A DNA stretch of 64,000 bases from Mycolicibacterium litorale (GCF_014218295.1 NZ_AP023287.1:2666001-2730000), one strand, 5' to 3'. Shown: positions 16,895 through 25,022, counted from the first letter of the stretch. The notes: a model not told the origin generated them from the letters alone. Numbers and translations: made by a program.

Positions 16895-17629
16895 TCACGT
16901 TCGACGACGCTGACGTGGGATCTGCACGATCGGCCAGTTCCGCGCCTCCGCGGTGGCCGCCAGCCGGGGCCGCGGATTGACCGGCCGCGGGAACCCCACC
17001 AGATTCATCAGCGCGACGTCTTCGTCACCGTCGGCATAGAACCAGCTGTCGCGCAACGGGATGTCGTTGGCGATGCAGAACTGTTCGACCGCGACCGCCT
17101 TCTGCGGACCCCAGATCACCGGCCGGACGATGTCTCCGGTCAGGCGGCCGGCGTCGTCGACGGCGAAGTGGTTGCACAGCACGTGGTCGATGCCGAGGTA
17201 GCGGGCCACCGGTTCGGCGTGGATGGTCAGCGCCGACGAACTGAGCACGACGGTGTGTCCGCGTCGCTGGTGCGCCTCGACCACACTGCGCATGTGCGGG
17301 AAGACACGTGCGGCCACCCGTTCGACGAACAACCGCTCCCCCAGGACGTCGAGTTCGGCGAGCGACTCGCCGCGCAGGTATCCCGCGGCGCGACGGACCA
17401 GCCGCTCGAACTGCATGCGGCCCAGTCGGTACCGCACGGAGGCCTCGAGGACACCGAGGACCTCGCCGAGGCTGGCCTGCCGGCGGCGGATCCGATCGCC
17501 GGCGTGCGCGGTGGCGGTGAACCCGTCGACCAGGGTGCCGTCCAGGTCGAAGAACGCGCCGACGCGGGGACCGCCCGGTCCACCGGAGATCTCGTCGACC
17601 GACTCGGTGAGAGGGAGGGTCCGGGGCAC
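16895..17629 (-). CDS. HAD-IB family hydrolase (phosphoserine-phosphatase-like)
   Basis: A 244-residue HAD phosphatase of subfamily IB. Motif I is FFDLDGTLVDG (nucleophile and acid aspartates, near residue 30), motif II is VVLSSSALTIHAEP, and motif III/IV is SWFYADGDEDVALMNLVG. An N-terminal PlsC-type partner is absent, so it is a stand-alone phosphatase. The substrate is probably a phosphorylated small molecule or lysophospholipid; no more can be said. The GTG at 17629 is preferred over 17659, but both are possible. The region just upstream (17674-17740) is a 12-bp tandem repeat that probably lies in its leader or promoter. Confidence 0.8.
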   Translation of the reverse strand: MPRTLPLTESVDEISGGPGGPRVGAFFDLDGTLVDGFTATAHAGDRIRRRQASLGEVLGVLEASVRYRLGRMQFERLVRRAAGYLRGESLAELDVLGERLFVERVAARVFPHMRSVVEAHQRRGHTVVLSSSALTIHAEPVARYLGIDHVLCNHFAVDDAGRLTGDIVRPVIWGPQKAVAVEQFCIANDIPLRDSWFYADGDEDVALMNLVGFPRPVNPRPRLAATAEARNWPIVQIPRQRRRT

Positions 17630-17673
17630 CGCACCATCATCACGTCCAGGACCGACCACCGGCGAGCCGGGGA

Positions 17674-17740
17674 GCCGTCGGAGAGGCCGTCGGAGAGGTC
17701 ATCGGAGAGGCCGTCGGAGAGGCCGTCGGAGAGGCCGTCG
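17674..17740. repeat. 12-bp tandem repeat
   Basis: About five and a half copies of the unit GCCGTCGGAGAG stand head to tail; the third carries two changes (GTCATC in place of GCCGTC). The repeat occupies the gap between the start of the HAD-IB gene (minus strand) and the nitronate monooxygenase promoter. The unit length is a multiple of three, so it reads as repeated Arg-Arg-Gly-Arg in one plus frame, but no convincing gene uses it. Copy number is likely to vary between strains. Confidence 0.85.
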
Positions 17741-17823
17741 TCTGTGCCGATCGCGTGGTCGGATCGGCCGATCTGGGCCGATGGTGCCTACCCCTCCCGC
17801 GGAGGGCGGCCGGCGTACTAAAC

Positions 17824-17837
17824 TAGAACACGTTTCA
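17824..17837. promoter_or_regulatory. KstR-type operator before nitronate monooxygenase
   Basis: TAGAACACGTTTCA meets all fixed positions of TNNAACNNGTTNNA and lies 31 bp before the ATG at 17869. The upstream context (CTAAACTAGAACACGTTTCA) resembles the site at 12839. I recall the M. tuberculosis homologue region (Rv1894c) being listed in the KstR regulon; that should be confirmed. Confidence 0.72.
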
Positions 17838-17868
17838 ATTCGCCGAACGCCTCATCGAAGGAGCGCGC

Positions 17869-18999
17869 ATGCACACCGCCATCTGTGACGAGCTCGGCAT
17901 CGAGTTCCCGATCTTCGCGTTCACGCACTGCCGCGACGTGGTGGTCGCCGTGAGCAAGGCCGGCGGGTTCGGTGTGCTCGGTGCGGTCGGCTTCACTCCC
18001 GAACAGCTCGAGATCGAGTTGAACTGGATCGACGAGCACATCGGCGACCACCCGTACGGCGTCGACATCGTCATCCCCAACAAGTACGAGGGCATGGACG
18101 CTGACATGTCCGCCGACGAGCTCAAGACCATGCTGCAGTCGTTGGTGCCGCAGGAGCATCTGGACTTCGCCAAGAGCATCCTCAAAGACCACGGGGTGCC
18201 GACCGACGACAGCGACGACAACGCGCTGCAACTGCTGGGCTGGACCGAAGCCACAGCGACCCCGCAGGTCGAGATCGCGTTGCGGCATCCGAAGATGACG
18301 CTGATCGCCAACGCGCTGGGCACCCCGCCCGTCGACATGATCCAGAACATCCACGCCGCGGGGCGCAAGGTCGCGGCGCTGTGCGGGTCGCCGTCGCAGG
18401 CCCGCAAACACGCCGACGCCGGGGTCGACATCATCATCGCCCAGGGCGGTGAGGCCGGCGGCCACAGCGGGGAGGTCGGCTCGATCGTGTTGTGGCCGCA
18501 GGTCGTCAAGGAGGTGGCGCCGGTACCGGTGCTCGCCGCGGGCGGAATCGGCAGCGGGCAGCAGATCGCGGCCGCGCTGGCGCTGGGCGCCGCGGGCGCG
18601 TGGACCGGATCGCAGTGGCTGATGGTGGAGGAGGCCGAGAACACACCGGTCCAGCAGGCGGCGTACGCCAAGGCGTCGAGCCGCGACACCGTGCGTAGCC
18701 GGTCGTTCACCGGTAAGCCGGCGCGCATGCTGCGCAACGACTGGACCGAGGCGTGGGAGAAGCCGGAGAATCCCAAGCCGCTGGGAATGCCGTTGCAGTA
18801 CATGGTTTCCGGGATGGCGGTGGCCGCCACCCACAAGTACCCCAACGAAACCGTCGACGTGGCGTTCAACCCCGTCGGCCAGGTGGTCGGCCAGTTCAGC
18901 AAGGTGGAGAAGACGTCGGCCGTGATCGAGCGCTGGGTTCAGGAGTACCTGGAGGCGACCAATACCCTCAACACGCTGAACGAGGCGGCAGGCGTCTGA
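17869..18999 (+). CDS. Nitronate monooxygenase family FMN-dependent oxidoreductase
   Basis: A 376-residue TIM-barrel flavoprotein of the nitronate monooxygenase (2-nitropropane dioxygenase) family. Landmarks are PIFAFTHCRDVVVAVSKAGGFGVLGA (residues about 16-41), IIIAQGGEAGGHSGEVGS (FMN phosphate site, about 187-204) and VLAAGGIGSGQQIAAALALGAAGAW (about 224-248). Members oxidise alkyl nitronates or act on enoyl substrates with FMN. The group with this N-terminus in mycobacteria is tied to lipid and sterol metabolism by its KstR-type operator. GAAGGAG is the ribosome-binding site. A hairpin at 19012-19033 follows the stop. Confidence 0.87.
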   Translation: MHTAICDELGIEFPIFAFTHCRDVVVAVSKAGGFGVLGAVGFTPEQLEIELNWIDEHIGDHPYGVDIVIPNKYEGMDADMSADELKTMLQSLVPQEHLDFAKSILKDHGVPTDDSDDNALQLLGWTEATATPQVEIALRHPKMTLIANALGTPPVDMIQNIHAAGRKVAALCGSPSQARKHADAGVDIIIAQGGEAGGHSGEVGSIVLWPQVVKEVAPVPVLAAGGIGSGQQIAAALALGAAGAWTGSQWLMVEEAENTPVQQAAYAKASSRDTVRSRSFTGKPARMLRNDWTEAWEKPENPKPLGMPLQYMVSGMAVAATHKYPNETVDVAFNPVGQVVGQFSKVEKTSAVIERWVQEYLEATNTLNTLNEAAGV

Positions 19000-19011
19000 C
19001 CGCACCGCGAC

Positions 19012-19033
19012 ACGGCCGTGATATCCCGGCCGT
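19012..19033 (+). terminator. Hairpin after nitronate monooxygenase
   Basis: ACGGCCG and CGGCCGT form a 7-bp perfect stem with an 8-base loop, beginning 12 bp after the stop at 18999. There is no T-run, as is common for mycobacterial terminators, so the call is moderate. It would end the nitronate monooxygenase transcript before the secreted-protein gene at 19061. Confidence 0.5.
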
Positions 19034-19060
19034 TCGCGGCTGTGGGAGTTAGCGTTCGGA

Positions 19061-19492
19061 ATGGCCGCTACGCCGACGTCAGCATGGGTGACGCGCAGTA
19101 AGCACCTGGCCGGGTCCGCTGCCCTCGCACTGATGGGCGCCGTCGGTGTCGCCGCGACTGCGGCGGCTGCCCCGCCCACGGAGTTCCCGACCGACGACCG
19201 GGGTTTCGTCGGCACCGCCGCCTACTGTCAAGGGGCCGCGGTGGCAACGGCTTTCGGCCGGACGCGGGATGCGTTGGTGGCCATCTGCTCGGGTCCCGAC
19301 GGTCAACTGCAGTACCGCGGCGTTCGGTTGGACGACGACGCGGCACTGATGCTGACGGCGGCTGCCGCTCCAGACGGTTTCACGGCCGAGAACGACGGCG
19401 TCGTCTACCGGGTGTCGGCCACCGAACTGATTGTCACCTCCGGTGATACGACTGTGCACCGCCAGCCGATGATCGAGTACCGCCGGCCGTGA
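19061..19492 (+). CDS. Secreted hypothetical protein
   Basis: A 143-residue exported protein. Residues 13-40 form a signal peptide: positively charged start (TRSKH), hydrophobic core LAGSAALALMGAVGVAAT, and an Ala-rich cleavage site before PPTEFP. The mature part (about 105 residues) contains two cysteines (AYCQGA and AICSG) at a spacing suited to a disulfide, and no known catalytic motif. It resembles small secreted mycobacterial proteins of unknown function; by position it may correspond to Rv1891 of M. tuberculosis, which I cannot verify. It converges with the ferredoxin gene (6-bp gap). Confidence 0.7.
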   Translation: MAATPTSAWVTRSKHLAGSAALALMGAVGVAATAAAAPPTEFPTDDRGFVGTAAYCQGAAVATAFGRTRDALVAICSGPDGQLQYRGVRLDDDAALMLTAAAAPDGFTAENDGVVYRVSATELIVTSGDTTVHRQPMIEYRRP

Positions 19493-19498
19493 TCCTGC

Positions 19499-19843
19499 TC
19501 AGTTCGGCTGTCGGGGCAGGCCGGCGACCAGCGGGGTGTCCACGCCGAGACGACCCAGGGCGGTGGCTCCGCCCGGGGCGCCCAACGGTGCGTCGCGACC
19601 CGGCAGGATCTCGGTGAAGAACGCCGCATTGTCGGCAAGGTGGCGCTGCTCGTCCTCGGGCAGGTCGGTCTCGAAGTAGATCGCGTCCATCTTGCAGATC
19701 ACCCGGCATGCGCCGCAGTCGACGCATTCGTCCGGGTTGATGTACATCGACCGGTCCCCTTCGTAGATGCAGCCGACCGGGCATTCGGGCACGCACGACT
19801 TGTCGACGACGTCGACACAGGCACTTCCGATCACATACGTCAT
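19499..19843 (-). CDS. fdxA: Ferredoxin, 7Fe-8S type (FdxA-like)
   Basis: A 114-residue ferredoxin starting MTYVIGSACVDVVDKSCVPECPVGCIYEG, the signature of actinobacterial FdxA proteins. The first cluster motif (C9, C17, C21 pattern) indicates a 3Fe-4S cluster; the second, CVDCGACRVIC, a 4Fe-4S cluster. It carries electrons in the cytosol, for example to P450s or other oxidoreductases; two P450 genes occur in this window, though partnership is unproven. The ATG at 19843 is chosen by family alignment over a GTG three codons upstream. The position KMDAIYFE replaces the more usual RVEAIYWE. Confidence 0.9.
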   Translation of the reverse strand: MTYVIGSACVDVVDKSCVPECPVGCIYEGDRSMYINPDECVDCGACRVICKMDAIYFETDLPEDEQRHLADNAAFFTEILPGRDAPLGAPGGATALGRLGVDTPLVAGLPRQPN

Positions 19844-19958
19844 GGTGCTCACGTTAGGAACTGCCCGGCGGTTCGCGCTGGGGCCGAAAGTCCCTAATCT
19901 GGCGGGCGGTCGGATCCCGGAAGGCGTTGTCGGCGGTGCTATCGGCGCGGTGCGTACA

Positions 19959-20450
19959 TCAAGGCAGCGGCGCGGCCACCGGGGCCGCAGGGGGTGCGGC
20001 GACTGGAGCCGGCGGAGTGGGAGCCGACGGCGGCTGGGGCCCGGCCGGCATCCCCGGCGGCGGAGTGGCGGCCGGGTCCAGCGGCCGCTGGGTCAGCAGG
20101 AAGATCGCATCTCCCCCGCTGACTTCCTGGGTCTGCACGGCGTGCCACAGGTCGCGGAGGTAGGACAGCCCGCGGCTGCCCGTGGGGGCCACCGGCGTGC
20201 TGGACGTCCCGGGCGGAGGGTTGTCGGGGCTGTGCAGATGCGGCACCCCGGCCTCGACGGGTGCGGGGGCCGGCGCGGCCAGCGAATCGACGGGTGCGGG
20301 CCCCGGCGCGGGAAGCGGTGCCGGAGCGGGCGGAGGTCCCGGTGCCGGTACGGGCTCCGCACCCGCCGCGGGTGCCGTCAGGAACATTCCCATGCCGATG
20401 CCCATGCCCAGCGCTGCGCAGGCAGCGGTGCGCCGCAAATCGATCGCCAC
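19959..20450 (-). CDS. Secreted proline-rich protein
   Basis: A 163-residue exported protein, function not recognised. The signal peptide spans residues 1-31 (AACAALGMGIGMGMFLTAPAAGAEP). The mature protein has a Pro/Ala-rich stretch (PAPGPPPAPAPLPAPGPAP), a short folded-looking core (GLSYLRDLWHAVQTQEVSGGDAIFLLTQRPLD), then a second Pro-rich tail. Pro/Ala-rich secreted proteins of this kind are frequent in the mycobacterial envelope. The GTG start is preceded by GAGGGAG. It is divergent from CYP125 across 216 bp that include a KstR-like site. Confidence 0.7.
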   Translation of the reverse strand: MAIDLRRTAACAALGMGIGMGMFLTAPAAGAEPVPAPGPPPAPAPLPAPGPAPVDSLAAPAPAPVEAGVPHLHSPDNPPPGTSSTPVAPTGSRGLSYLRDLWHAVQTQEVSGGDAIFLLTQRPLDPAATPPPGMPAGPQPPSAPTPPAPVAAPPAAPVAAPLP

Positions 20451-20561
20451 TGCGTCTCCCTCACATCGAATGACCTGGCTATACGAAATTGTTCTCCGGC
20501 CTCCGGCACTTTGTTACAGAAGTGGCCAAACGTTTTCCTGGGAGGTCGCGTCCATCCCTGC

Positions 20562-20575
20562 GATAACACGTTTCA
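20562..20575. promoter_or_regulatory. Near-match KstR-type operator before CYP125
   Basis: GATAACACGTTTCA matches TNNAACNNGTTNNA except for G in place of the first T; its AACACGTTTCA half is identical to the site at 17824. It lies about 100 bp before the CYP125 start. CYP125 genes are KstR targets in mycobacteria, which supports the reading in spite of the mismatch. Confidence 0.5.
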
Positions 20576-20666
20576 CTCGGCATCTTCGGCAACCCGGCCC
20601 GCAGTCCCCCATCAGTGGTGTAGCAATGCGGTAAGGCACGAGGAAGCGTCGTCTTAGGAGATGCCC

Positions 20667-21956
20667 GTGGTCATGAGCAGCGATCGACTCAGCCCGAACC
20701 TCCCGCCCGGATTCGACTTCACCGATCCGGACATCTACGCCGAGCGGTTGCCCGTCGAAGAGCTGGCGGAGATGCGCCGAGTCGCCCCGATCTGGTGGAA
20801 CGAGCAATCGCCGGGCACCGGTGGGTTCGCCGACGGCGGCTACTGGGTCGTGACCAAACATCGCGACGTCAAGGAAGTCTCGCGTCGCAGCGACGTCTTC
20901 TCCAGCGGCGAGAAGACCGCGTTACCCCGGTATCGCGACGGCTCCGACGGCGAACAGGTCGAACGCGGGAAGTTCGTACTGCTCAACATGGACGCTCCGC
21001 ACCACACCCACCTGCGTCAGATCGTGTCGCGTGCGTTCACGCCCAGGGCGGTGGAACGACTGCGGGCCGAACTCGGGGCCCGAGCCCAGCAGATCGCGCG
21101 CACCGCGCTGGAACAGGGCGCCGGAGACTTCGTCGAACAGGTGTCGTGCGAACTGCCCCTGCAGGCGATCGCCGGTCTGATGGGCGTCCCGCAGGAGGAC
21201 CGCAAGAAGCTCTTCGACTGGTCCAACCAGATGGTCGGCGACCAGGATCCGGAGTTCGCCTCCAACGACGCGATCGGTGCGTCGATGGAACTCATCATGT
21301 ACGGCATGCAGATGGCCGCCGACCGGGCCGCCAAACCGGGCGACGACCTCGTCACCAAACTGGTGCAGGCCGACGTCGAGGGACACAAGCTGTCCGACGA
21401 CGAGTTCGGCTTCTTCGTCATCCTGCTCGCGGTGGCGGGCAATGAGACGACGCGCAACTCGATCACCCAGGGCATGATGGCGTTCACCGAATTCCCCGAC
21501 CAGTGGGAGTTGTTCAAGCGGGAGCGCCCCGCGACCGCCGCCGACGAGATCGTCCGCTGGGCCACTCCCGTCACGTCGTTCCAGCGCACCGCACTGTGCG
21601 ACACCGAACTGTCCGGCGTACAGATCAAGAAGGGCCAGCGGGTCGTGATGTTCTACCGCTCGGCCAATTTCGACGAGGACGTCTTCGACGATCCGTACTC
21701 GTTCGACATCCTGCGCGATCCCAACCCGCACGTCGGGTTCGGCGGCACAGGAGCGCACTACTGCATCGGCGCCAACCTCGCCCGCATGACCATCGACCTG
21801 ATGTTCAACGCCATCGCCGACCACATGCCCGACCTCACGCCGCTCGGCACACCCGAACGGCTGAGGTCCGGCTGGCTCAACGGCATCAAACACTGGCCGG
21901 TCGACTACACCGGTGCGTCTGCGAAACACCCTGCGGCGCAGCCGGATAGTCGATGA
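20667..21956 (+). CDS. Cytochrome P450 CYP125 family (steroid C26/C27 hydroxylase)
   Basis: A 429-residue P450 closely resembling M. tuberculosis CYP125A1 as I remember it: SPNLPPGFDFTDPDIYAERLP at the N-terminus, FVLLNMDAPHHTHLRQIVSRAF (C-helix), AVAGNETTRNSITQG (I-helix with the acid-Thr pair), DEIVRWATPVT (ExxR neighbourhood) and the heme loop HVGFGGTGAHYCIGANLAR with the ligand cysteine. CYP125 oxidises the terminal side-chain carbon of cholesterol and cholestenone, the first step of side-chain degradation. AGGAG lies 6 bp before the GTG at 20667; ATG 20661 is too close to it and ATG 20673 is an alternative. A second steroid-type P450 lies at 38499. Confidence 0.9.
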   Translation: MVMSSDRLSPNLPPGFDFTDPDIYAERLPVEELAEMRRVAPIWWNEQSPGTGGFADGGYWVVTKHRDVKEVSRRSDVFSSGEKTALPRYRDGSDGEQVERGKFVLLNMDAPHHTHLRQIVSRAFTPRAVERLRAELGARAQQIARTALEQGAGDFVEQVSCELPLQAIAGLMGVPQEDRKKLFDWSNQMVGDQDPEFASNDAIGASMELIMYGMQMAADRAAKPGDDLVTKLVQADVEGHKLSDDEFGFFVILLAVAGNETTRNSITQGMMAFTEFPDQWELFKRERPATAADEIVRWATPVTSFQRTALCDTELSGVQIKKGQRVVMFYRSANFDEDVFDDPYSFDILRDPNPHVGFGGTGAHYCIGANLARMTIDLMFNAIADHMPDLTPLGTPERLRSGWLNGIKHWPVDYTGASAKHPAAQPDSR

Positions 21957-22224
21957 TCGAACGCCAGTAGTCCTCAGGGATCTCGGTGTTCGAGCGCAGC
22001 ACGATGGCCAGGCCGGTGGCCATCGCGATACCGAGGAGCCCGAGCCACAGACCCGCCAGCCCGATGAGCACCCACAGCACCGTGGTGAGTGTCGGCCACG
22101 GTGACGCCCACGCCAGCGCGGGTGCGAAGAAGAACCCCGCGCCGATGTACCAGGACGAACCCGCGCGGTCCGACGCCATCACGAATCGCAACCAACGGGG
22201 GATCTTCTGTTCGGCGGTTTCCAT
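21886..22224 (-). CDS. Small two-helix membrane protein overlapping CYP125
   Basis: A 112-residue protein, function not recognised. Two hydrophobic segments (SWYIGAGFFFAPALAWASPW and LTTVLWVLIGLAGLWLGLLGIAMATG, about residues 24-73) suggest a hairpin membrane anchor; the C-terminus is soluble. The ATG at 22224 has a GAGGAGG site at good spacing; the longer reading to 22386 would run into the divergent regulator. Its 3' end overlaps the end of the CYP125 gene by 71 bp on the opposite strand, a long convergent overlap. Its start lies 110 bp from the XRE regulator start, so the two may share control. Confidence 0.6.
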   Translation of the reverse strand: METAEQKIPRWLRFVMASDRAGSSWYIGAGFFFAPALAWASPWPTLTTVLWVLIGLAGLWLGLLGIAMATGLAIVLRSNTEIPEDYWRSIIDYPAAPQGVSQTHRCSRPASV

Positions 22225-22282
22225 GGTGTGCCTCCTCGTTCGGTGGACACCTCCACCGTCGCGCCGATGCGTAAGCGTGGCA

Positions 22283-22299
22283 ATTACCTCCGAAGTAAT
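22283..22299. promoter_or_regulatory. Palindrome between small membrane protein and XRE regulator
   Basis: ATTAC-N7-GTAAT forms a 17-bp inverted repeat 35 bp before the XRE regulator start and 59 bp before the divergent small gene. MmyB-type XRE regulators often bind a palindrome in the gap to a divergent neighbour, so this is the best candidate operator. Confidence 0.5.
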
Positions 22300-22333
22300 G
22301 GCGACGGGTTCGCCTGCGCGCCAGACTGAGACG

Positions 22334-23125
22334 ATGACCGCCCCGGTATTCGGTGACGTCCTGCGGACGTGGCGTCGCCGCCGCAAGTTCAGCCAGCTCG
22401 ACCTGGCGATCGAGGCCGACGTCTCCGCCCGTCACCTGAGCTTCATCGAGACCGGCCGGTCGGTGCCGAGTCGGGCCATGGTGCTCAAGCTCGCCGAGGT
22501 GCTCGACGTTCCGCCGCGCGACCGCAATCACCTGTTGACCGCAGCCGGGTTGGCGCCGGTGTATCCCGAACGCAGCTTCGATGACCCCGAGCTGGCGGCC
22601 GTGCGCGAGGGTGTGCAGCGGGTGCTGTCGGCCTACGATCCGTATCCCTGCGTCGCGGTCGACCGGTGCTGGAACCTCGTCAGCGCCAACGACGCGACCG
22701 CCGTCCTTCTCGACGGTGTGGCACCCGCACTCCTGGAGCGGCCGAACGCTCTGCGGCTGGCGTTGCATCCCGACGGGCTGGCCCCGCGGATCAAGAACCT
22801 CGGGCAGTGGCGTCACCATCTGATCAGTCGGCTGCGCCGGGAGGTGGCGGCGAGTGGATCGAACGAGCTCTCCGCGTTGCTCACCGAGGTCGAGTCGTAC
22901 CCGGGGCCGGCACCGGAGTCGCCCGATCCCTCGGTCGTGGCCGTTCCACTCCAATTGTGTACTGCCTCCGGCAATTTGCTGACCTTCCTCAGTACCGTCA
23001 CCACGTTCGGCACCGCGCTCGACCCCACCGCCGCCGAGCTCAGCATCGAGGCGTTTCTCCCCGCCGACGAGTCGACCGCCGCTGCGCTGGTTTGCCGCTC
23101 GGCATCCCAGGGAAGCCCGCAGTGA
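22334..23125 (+). CDS. XRE-family regulator with MmyB-like ligand-binding domain
   Basis: A 263-residue regulator. Residues 5-65 form an XRE helix-turn-helix (TWRRRRKFSQLDLAIEADVSARHLSFIETGRSVPSRAMVLKLAEVL). Residues about 90-255 form the MmyB-like C-terminal domain (YDPYPCVAVDRCWNLVSAND ... LCTASGNLLTFLSTVTTFGTALD ... LSIEAFLPAD), thought to bind a fatty acid or similar ligand. Such proteins usually control a divergent oxidoreductase; here the divergent gene encodes a small membrane protein. The ATG at 22334 is set by family length; the open frame upstream has no coding character. Confidence 0.85.
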   Translation: MTAPVFGDVLRTWRRRRKFSQLDLAIEADVSARHLSFIETGRSVPSRAMVLKLAEVLDVPPRDRNHLLTAAGLAPVYPERSFDDPELAAVREGVQRVLSAYDPYPCVAVDRCWNLVSANDATAVLLDGVAPALLERPNALRLALHPDGLAPRIKNLGQWRHHLISRLRREVAASGSNELSALLTEVESYPGPAPESPDPSVVAVPLQLCTASGNLLTFLSTVTTFGTALDPTAAELSIEAFLPADESTAAALVCRSASQGSPQ

Positions 23126-23182
23126 GTCAGGTGGCCCACGGCCGCGCGCCGGGTGATGTCGTCAACAGAACAGAGGTGGCAC

Positions 23183-23602
23183 GTGAACAACCGAATCGTC
23201 ATGGTGTTCGGCGCGGCATCGATGGCCGCGCTCACCGCGTGCGGCGGATCACCACCCGCGCTCGGCACGAGGACCGCCGAGGTGACGGTCAACGGGGAAC
23301 GGGCGGCGAAGATCCCGGTCGAGTGCAGCCAGGCCGGCTGGAACTGGCTGATCTCCGACTTCGGCGAAGAGACACCCGGCTTCTCCGCGTCCCTGTCGAC
23401 CGGAGAGAAGGTCACCGCGCATTCGGTCGAGATCCGCGACCTCGAGGGCTTCACCGGCGCCTACTGGGAGGGCACGGTCGGCGACGGCAAGGCCACCATC
23501 GACGGACGGACCATCACGATCACCGGCACGGCCAAGGGGGAATTCGCCGACAACCCGGCCACCGCCGCCGAAGCGACATACGAGATACAGACCACCTGCT
23601 AA
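23183..23602 (+). CDS. LpqH/19-kDa antigen family lipoprotein
   Basis: A 139-residue lipoprotein. The signal runs to the lipobox LTAC (Cys20), followed by GGSPP. The mature domain matches the mycobacterial 19-kDa antigen family: VTVNGERAAKIPVECSQAGWNWLI, then IEIR-type strands and ATYEIQTTC at the end, with two cysteines that would form a disulfide. These proteins sit in the envelope and are surface-exposed; their biochemical role is unknown. The GTG at 23183 has a GAGGTG site 4 bp upstream; the longer reading from 23153 adds residues before a normal signal peptide. It follows the XRE regulator by 57 bp. Confidence 0.82.
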   Translation: MNNRIVMVFGAASMAALTACGGSPPALGTRTAEVTVNGERAAKIPVECSQAGWNWLISDFGEETPGFSASLSTGEKVTAHSVEIRDLEGFTGAYWEGTVGDGKATIDGRTITITGTAKGEFADNPATAAEATYEIQTTC

Positions 23603-23628
23603 CTGGCCAGACCATTTGACCTCTGGCC
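23601..23628. promoter_or_regulatory. FadR/GntR-type operator candidate
   Basis: AACTGGCCAGACCATTT (23601-23617) contains the core TGG-N5-CCA and fits the FadR-subfamily pattern TNGTNNNACNA with one mismatch. A wider inverted repeat GGCCAG-N12-CTGGCC spans 23605-23628. It lies 25-52 bp before the FadR-type regulator start, so autoregulation is likely. Confidence 0.5.
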
Positions 23629-23652
23629 GGCTGTGCTGTCATGCTCGATGGC

Positions 23653-24372
23653 ATGGCATTGCAACCGGTCAATCGCCGCTCGGTAACCGAAGACGTCTTC
23701 GACCAGATCGTCACCGACGTGCTCAGCGGCGAGCTGGCGCCCGGACACCCGCTGCCCAGTGAGCGGCGGCTGGCCGAGGTACTCGGGGTGTCGCGGCCGG
23801 CGGTCCGCGAGGCACTGAAACGGCTGGCCGGCGCCGGATTGATCGAGGTGCGCCAGGGTGACACGACCACCGTGCGCGACTTCCGCCGCACGGCAGGCCT
23901 GGACCTACTCCCTCAGCTGCTCATGCGCGGCGGAGACCTCGACCTGTCCGTCGTGCGCAGCATCCTCGAAGTTCGTCTGCACAACGGGCCGAAAGTCGCC
24001 GAACTGGCGGCGGGGCGTGGCGGGCCGGAACTCGGCGACCGGCTCGACGCCGCGATCAGCGCACTCGCGGACGAAGTCGATCCCGTTGCCGCGCAACGAC
24101 ATGCGCTGGCGTTTTGGGACCACCTCGTCGACGCGTCGGAGTCCATCGTGTTCCGGCTGATGTACAACACGCTGCGGACCACCTACGAACCGGCGCTGCC
24201 CGCCCTGGCCGCCATGATGGCCGCGGAGGTCGGCCGCCCCGATGCGTACCGGGCCGTCGCGGCGGCTGTCGTGGCGGGCGATCCGCCGACCGCGTTCGAC
24301 GCCGCCCGGCGCTTGCTGGAACCGGCCACCACCGCCCTGCTGGACGCACTCGGCGCACTGGAGACCCGATGA
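23653..24372 (+). CDS. FadR/GntR-family transcriptional regulator
   Basis: A 239-residue regulator with an N-terminal GntR winged helix ([56 protein letters not shown], residues about 14-70) and an all-helical FadR-like ligand domain. It would bind an acyl-CoA or a small acid. ATG 23653 is preferred over ATG 23641, because family members start just before [13 protein letters not shown]. The stop overlaps the ATG of the next gene (ATGA), a membrane fatty acid hydroxylase-type protein. Regulator and hydroxylase are therefore co-translated and probably functionally linked. Confidence 0.85.
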   Translation: MALQPVNRRSVTEDVFDQIVTDVLSGELAPGHPLPSERRLAEVLGVSRPAVREALKRLAGAGLIEVRQGDTTTVRDFRRTAGLDLLPQLLMRGGDLDLSVVRSILEVRLHNGPKVAELAAGRGGPELGDRLDAAISALADEVDPVAAQRHALAFWDHLVDASESIVFRLMYNTLRTTYEPALPALAAMMAAEVGRPDAYRAVAAAVVAGDPPTAFDAARRLLEPATTALLDALGALETR

Positions 24373-25022
24373 GCCGCCGAACCTTCACACTTGCCGATGC
24401 CGGACGGGAGTTCTGGCGTCACCCCTCACCCTGGTTGATCGCCGGCACGCTCGTCGTCGCGGCCTGCGCGCGCGTGGCCGTGGGCGACTGGCAGGTCACC
24501 GACCTGTTCGTCCCGCTGACGATGGTGGCGGTCTTCCCGTTCGTCGAGTGGGTCGTCCACGTCGGCATCCTGCACTGGCGGCCTCGGCGGATCGGCCGGG
24601 TGCGCATCGATCCCCTTTTGGCCCGCAAGCACCGTGAACACCACGTCGACCCGCGGCAGGTCGCGCTGATCTTTATTCCGTGGCAGGCACTGCTGTGGAT
24701 ACTCCCGGTCGCCGTCGGGGCGGCGGCGCTGGTCTTCCCACGCCCCGCGATGGGACTGACCTTCCTGGTGTGCCTGACCGTCCTCGGTCTGGCATACGAG
24801 TGGTGCCACTACCTCATCCACAGCGACTACAAACCGACGACCGCCGCGTACCGGGCCGTGTGGCGCAACCACCGGCAGCACCACTTCAAGAACGAGCACT
24901 ACTGGTTCACGGTGACCAGCGCCGGAACCGCCGACCGGGTGCTCGGGACCTACCCCGACCCGGCGACCGTCCCCACCTCACCGACCGCCAAGAACCTGCA
25001 CTCGACTACGACTGCACGATGA
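24369..25022 (+). CDS. Sterol desaturase/fatty acid hydroxylase family membrane protein
   Basis: A 217-residue integral membrane di-iron protein. Histidine clusters are present in the family order: [10 protein letters not shown] (about residue 60), [10 protein letters not shown] (about 90), CHYLIHSDY (about 150) and [15 protein letters not shown] (about 170). Four hydrophobic segments lie between them. Members hydroxylate or desaturate lipids using a di-iron centre. Placement directly after a FadR-type regulator (4-bp overlap) suggests that fatty acids or acyl-CoAs control it. Its 3' end overlaps the convergent L,D-transpeptidase gene by 17 bp. Confidence 0.85.
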   Translation: MSRRTFTLADAGREFWRHPSPWLIAGTLVVAACARVAVGDWQVTDLFVPLTMVAVFPFVEWVVHVGILHWRPRRIGRVRIDPLLARKHREHHVDPRQVALIFIPWQALLWILPVAVGAAALVFPRPAMGLTFLVCLTVLGLAYEWCHYLIHSDYKPTTAAYRAVWRNHRQHHFKNEHYWFTVTSAGTADRVLGTYPDPATVPTSPTAKNLHSTTTAR

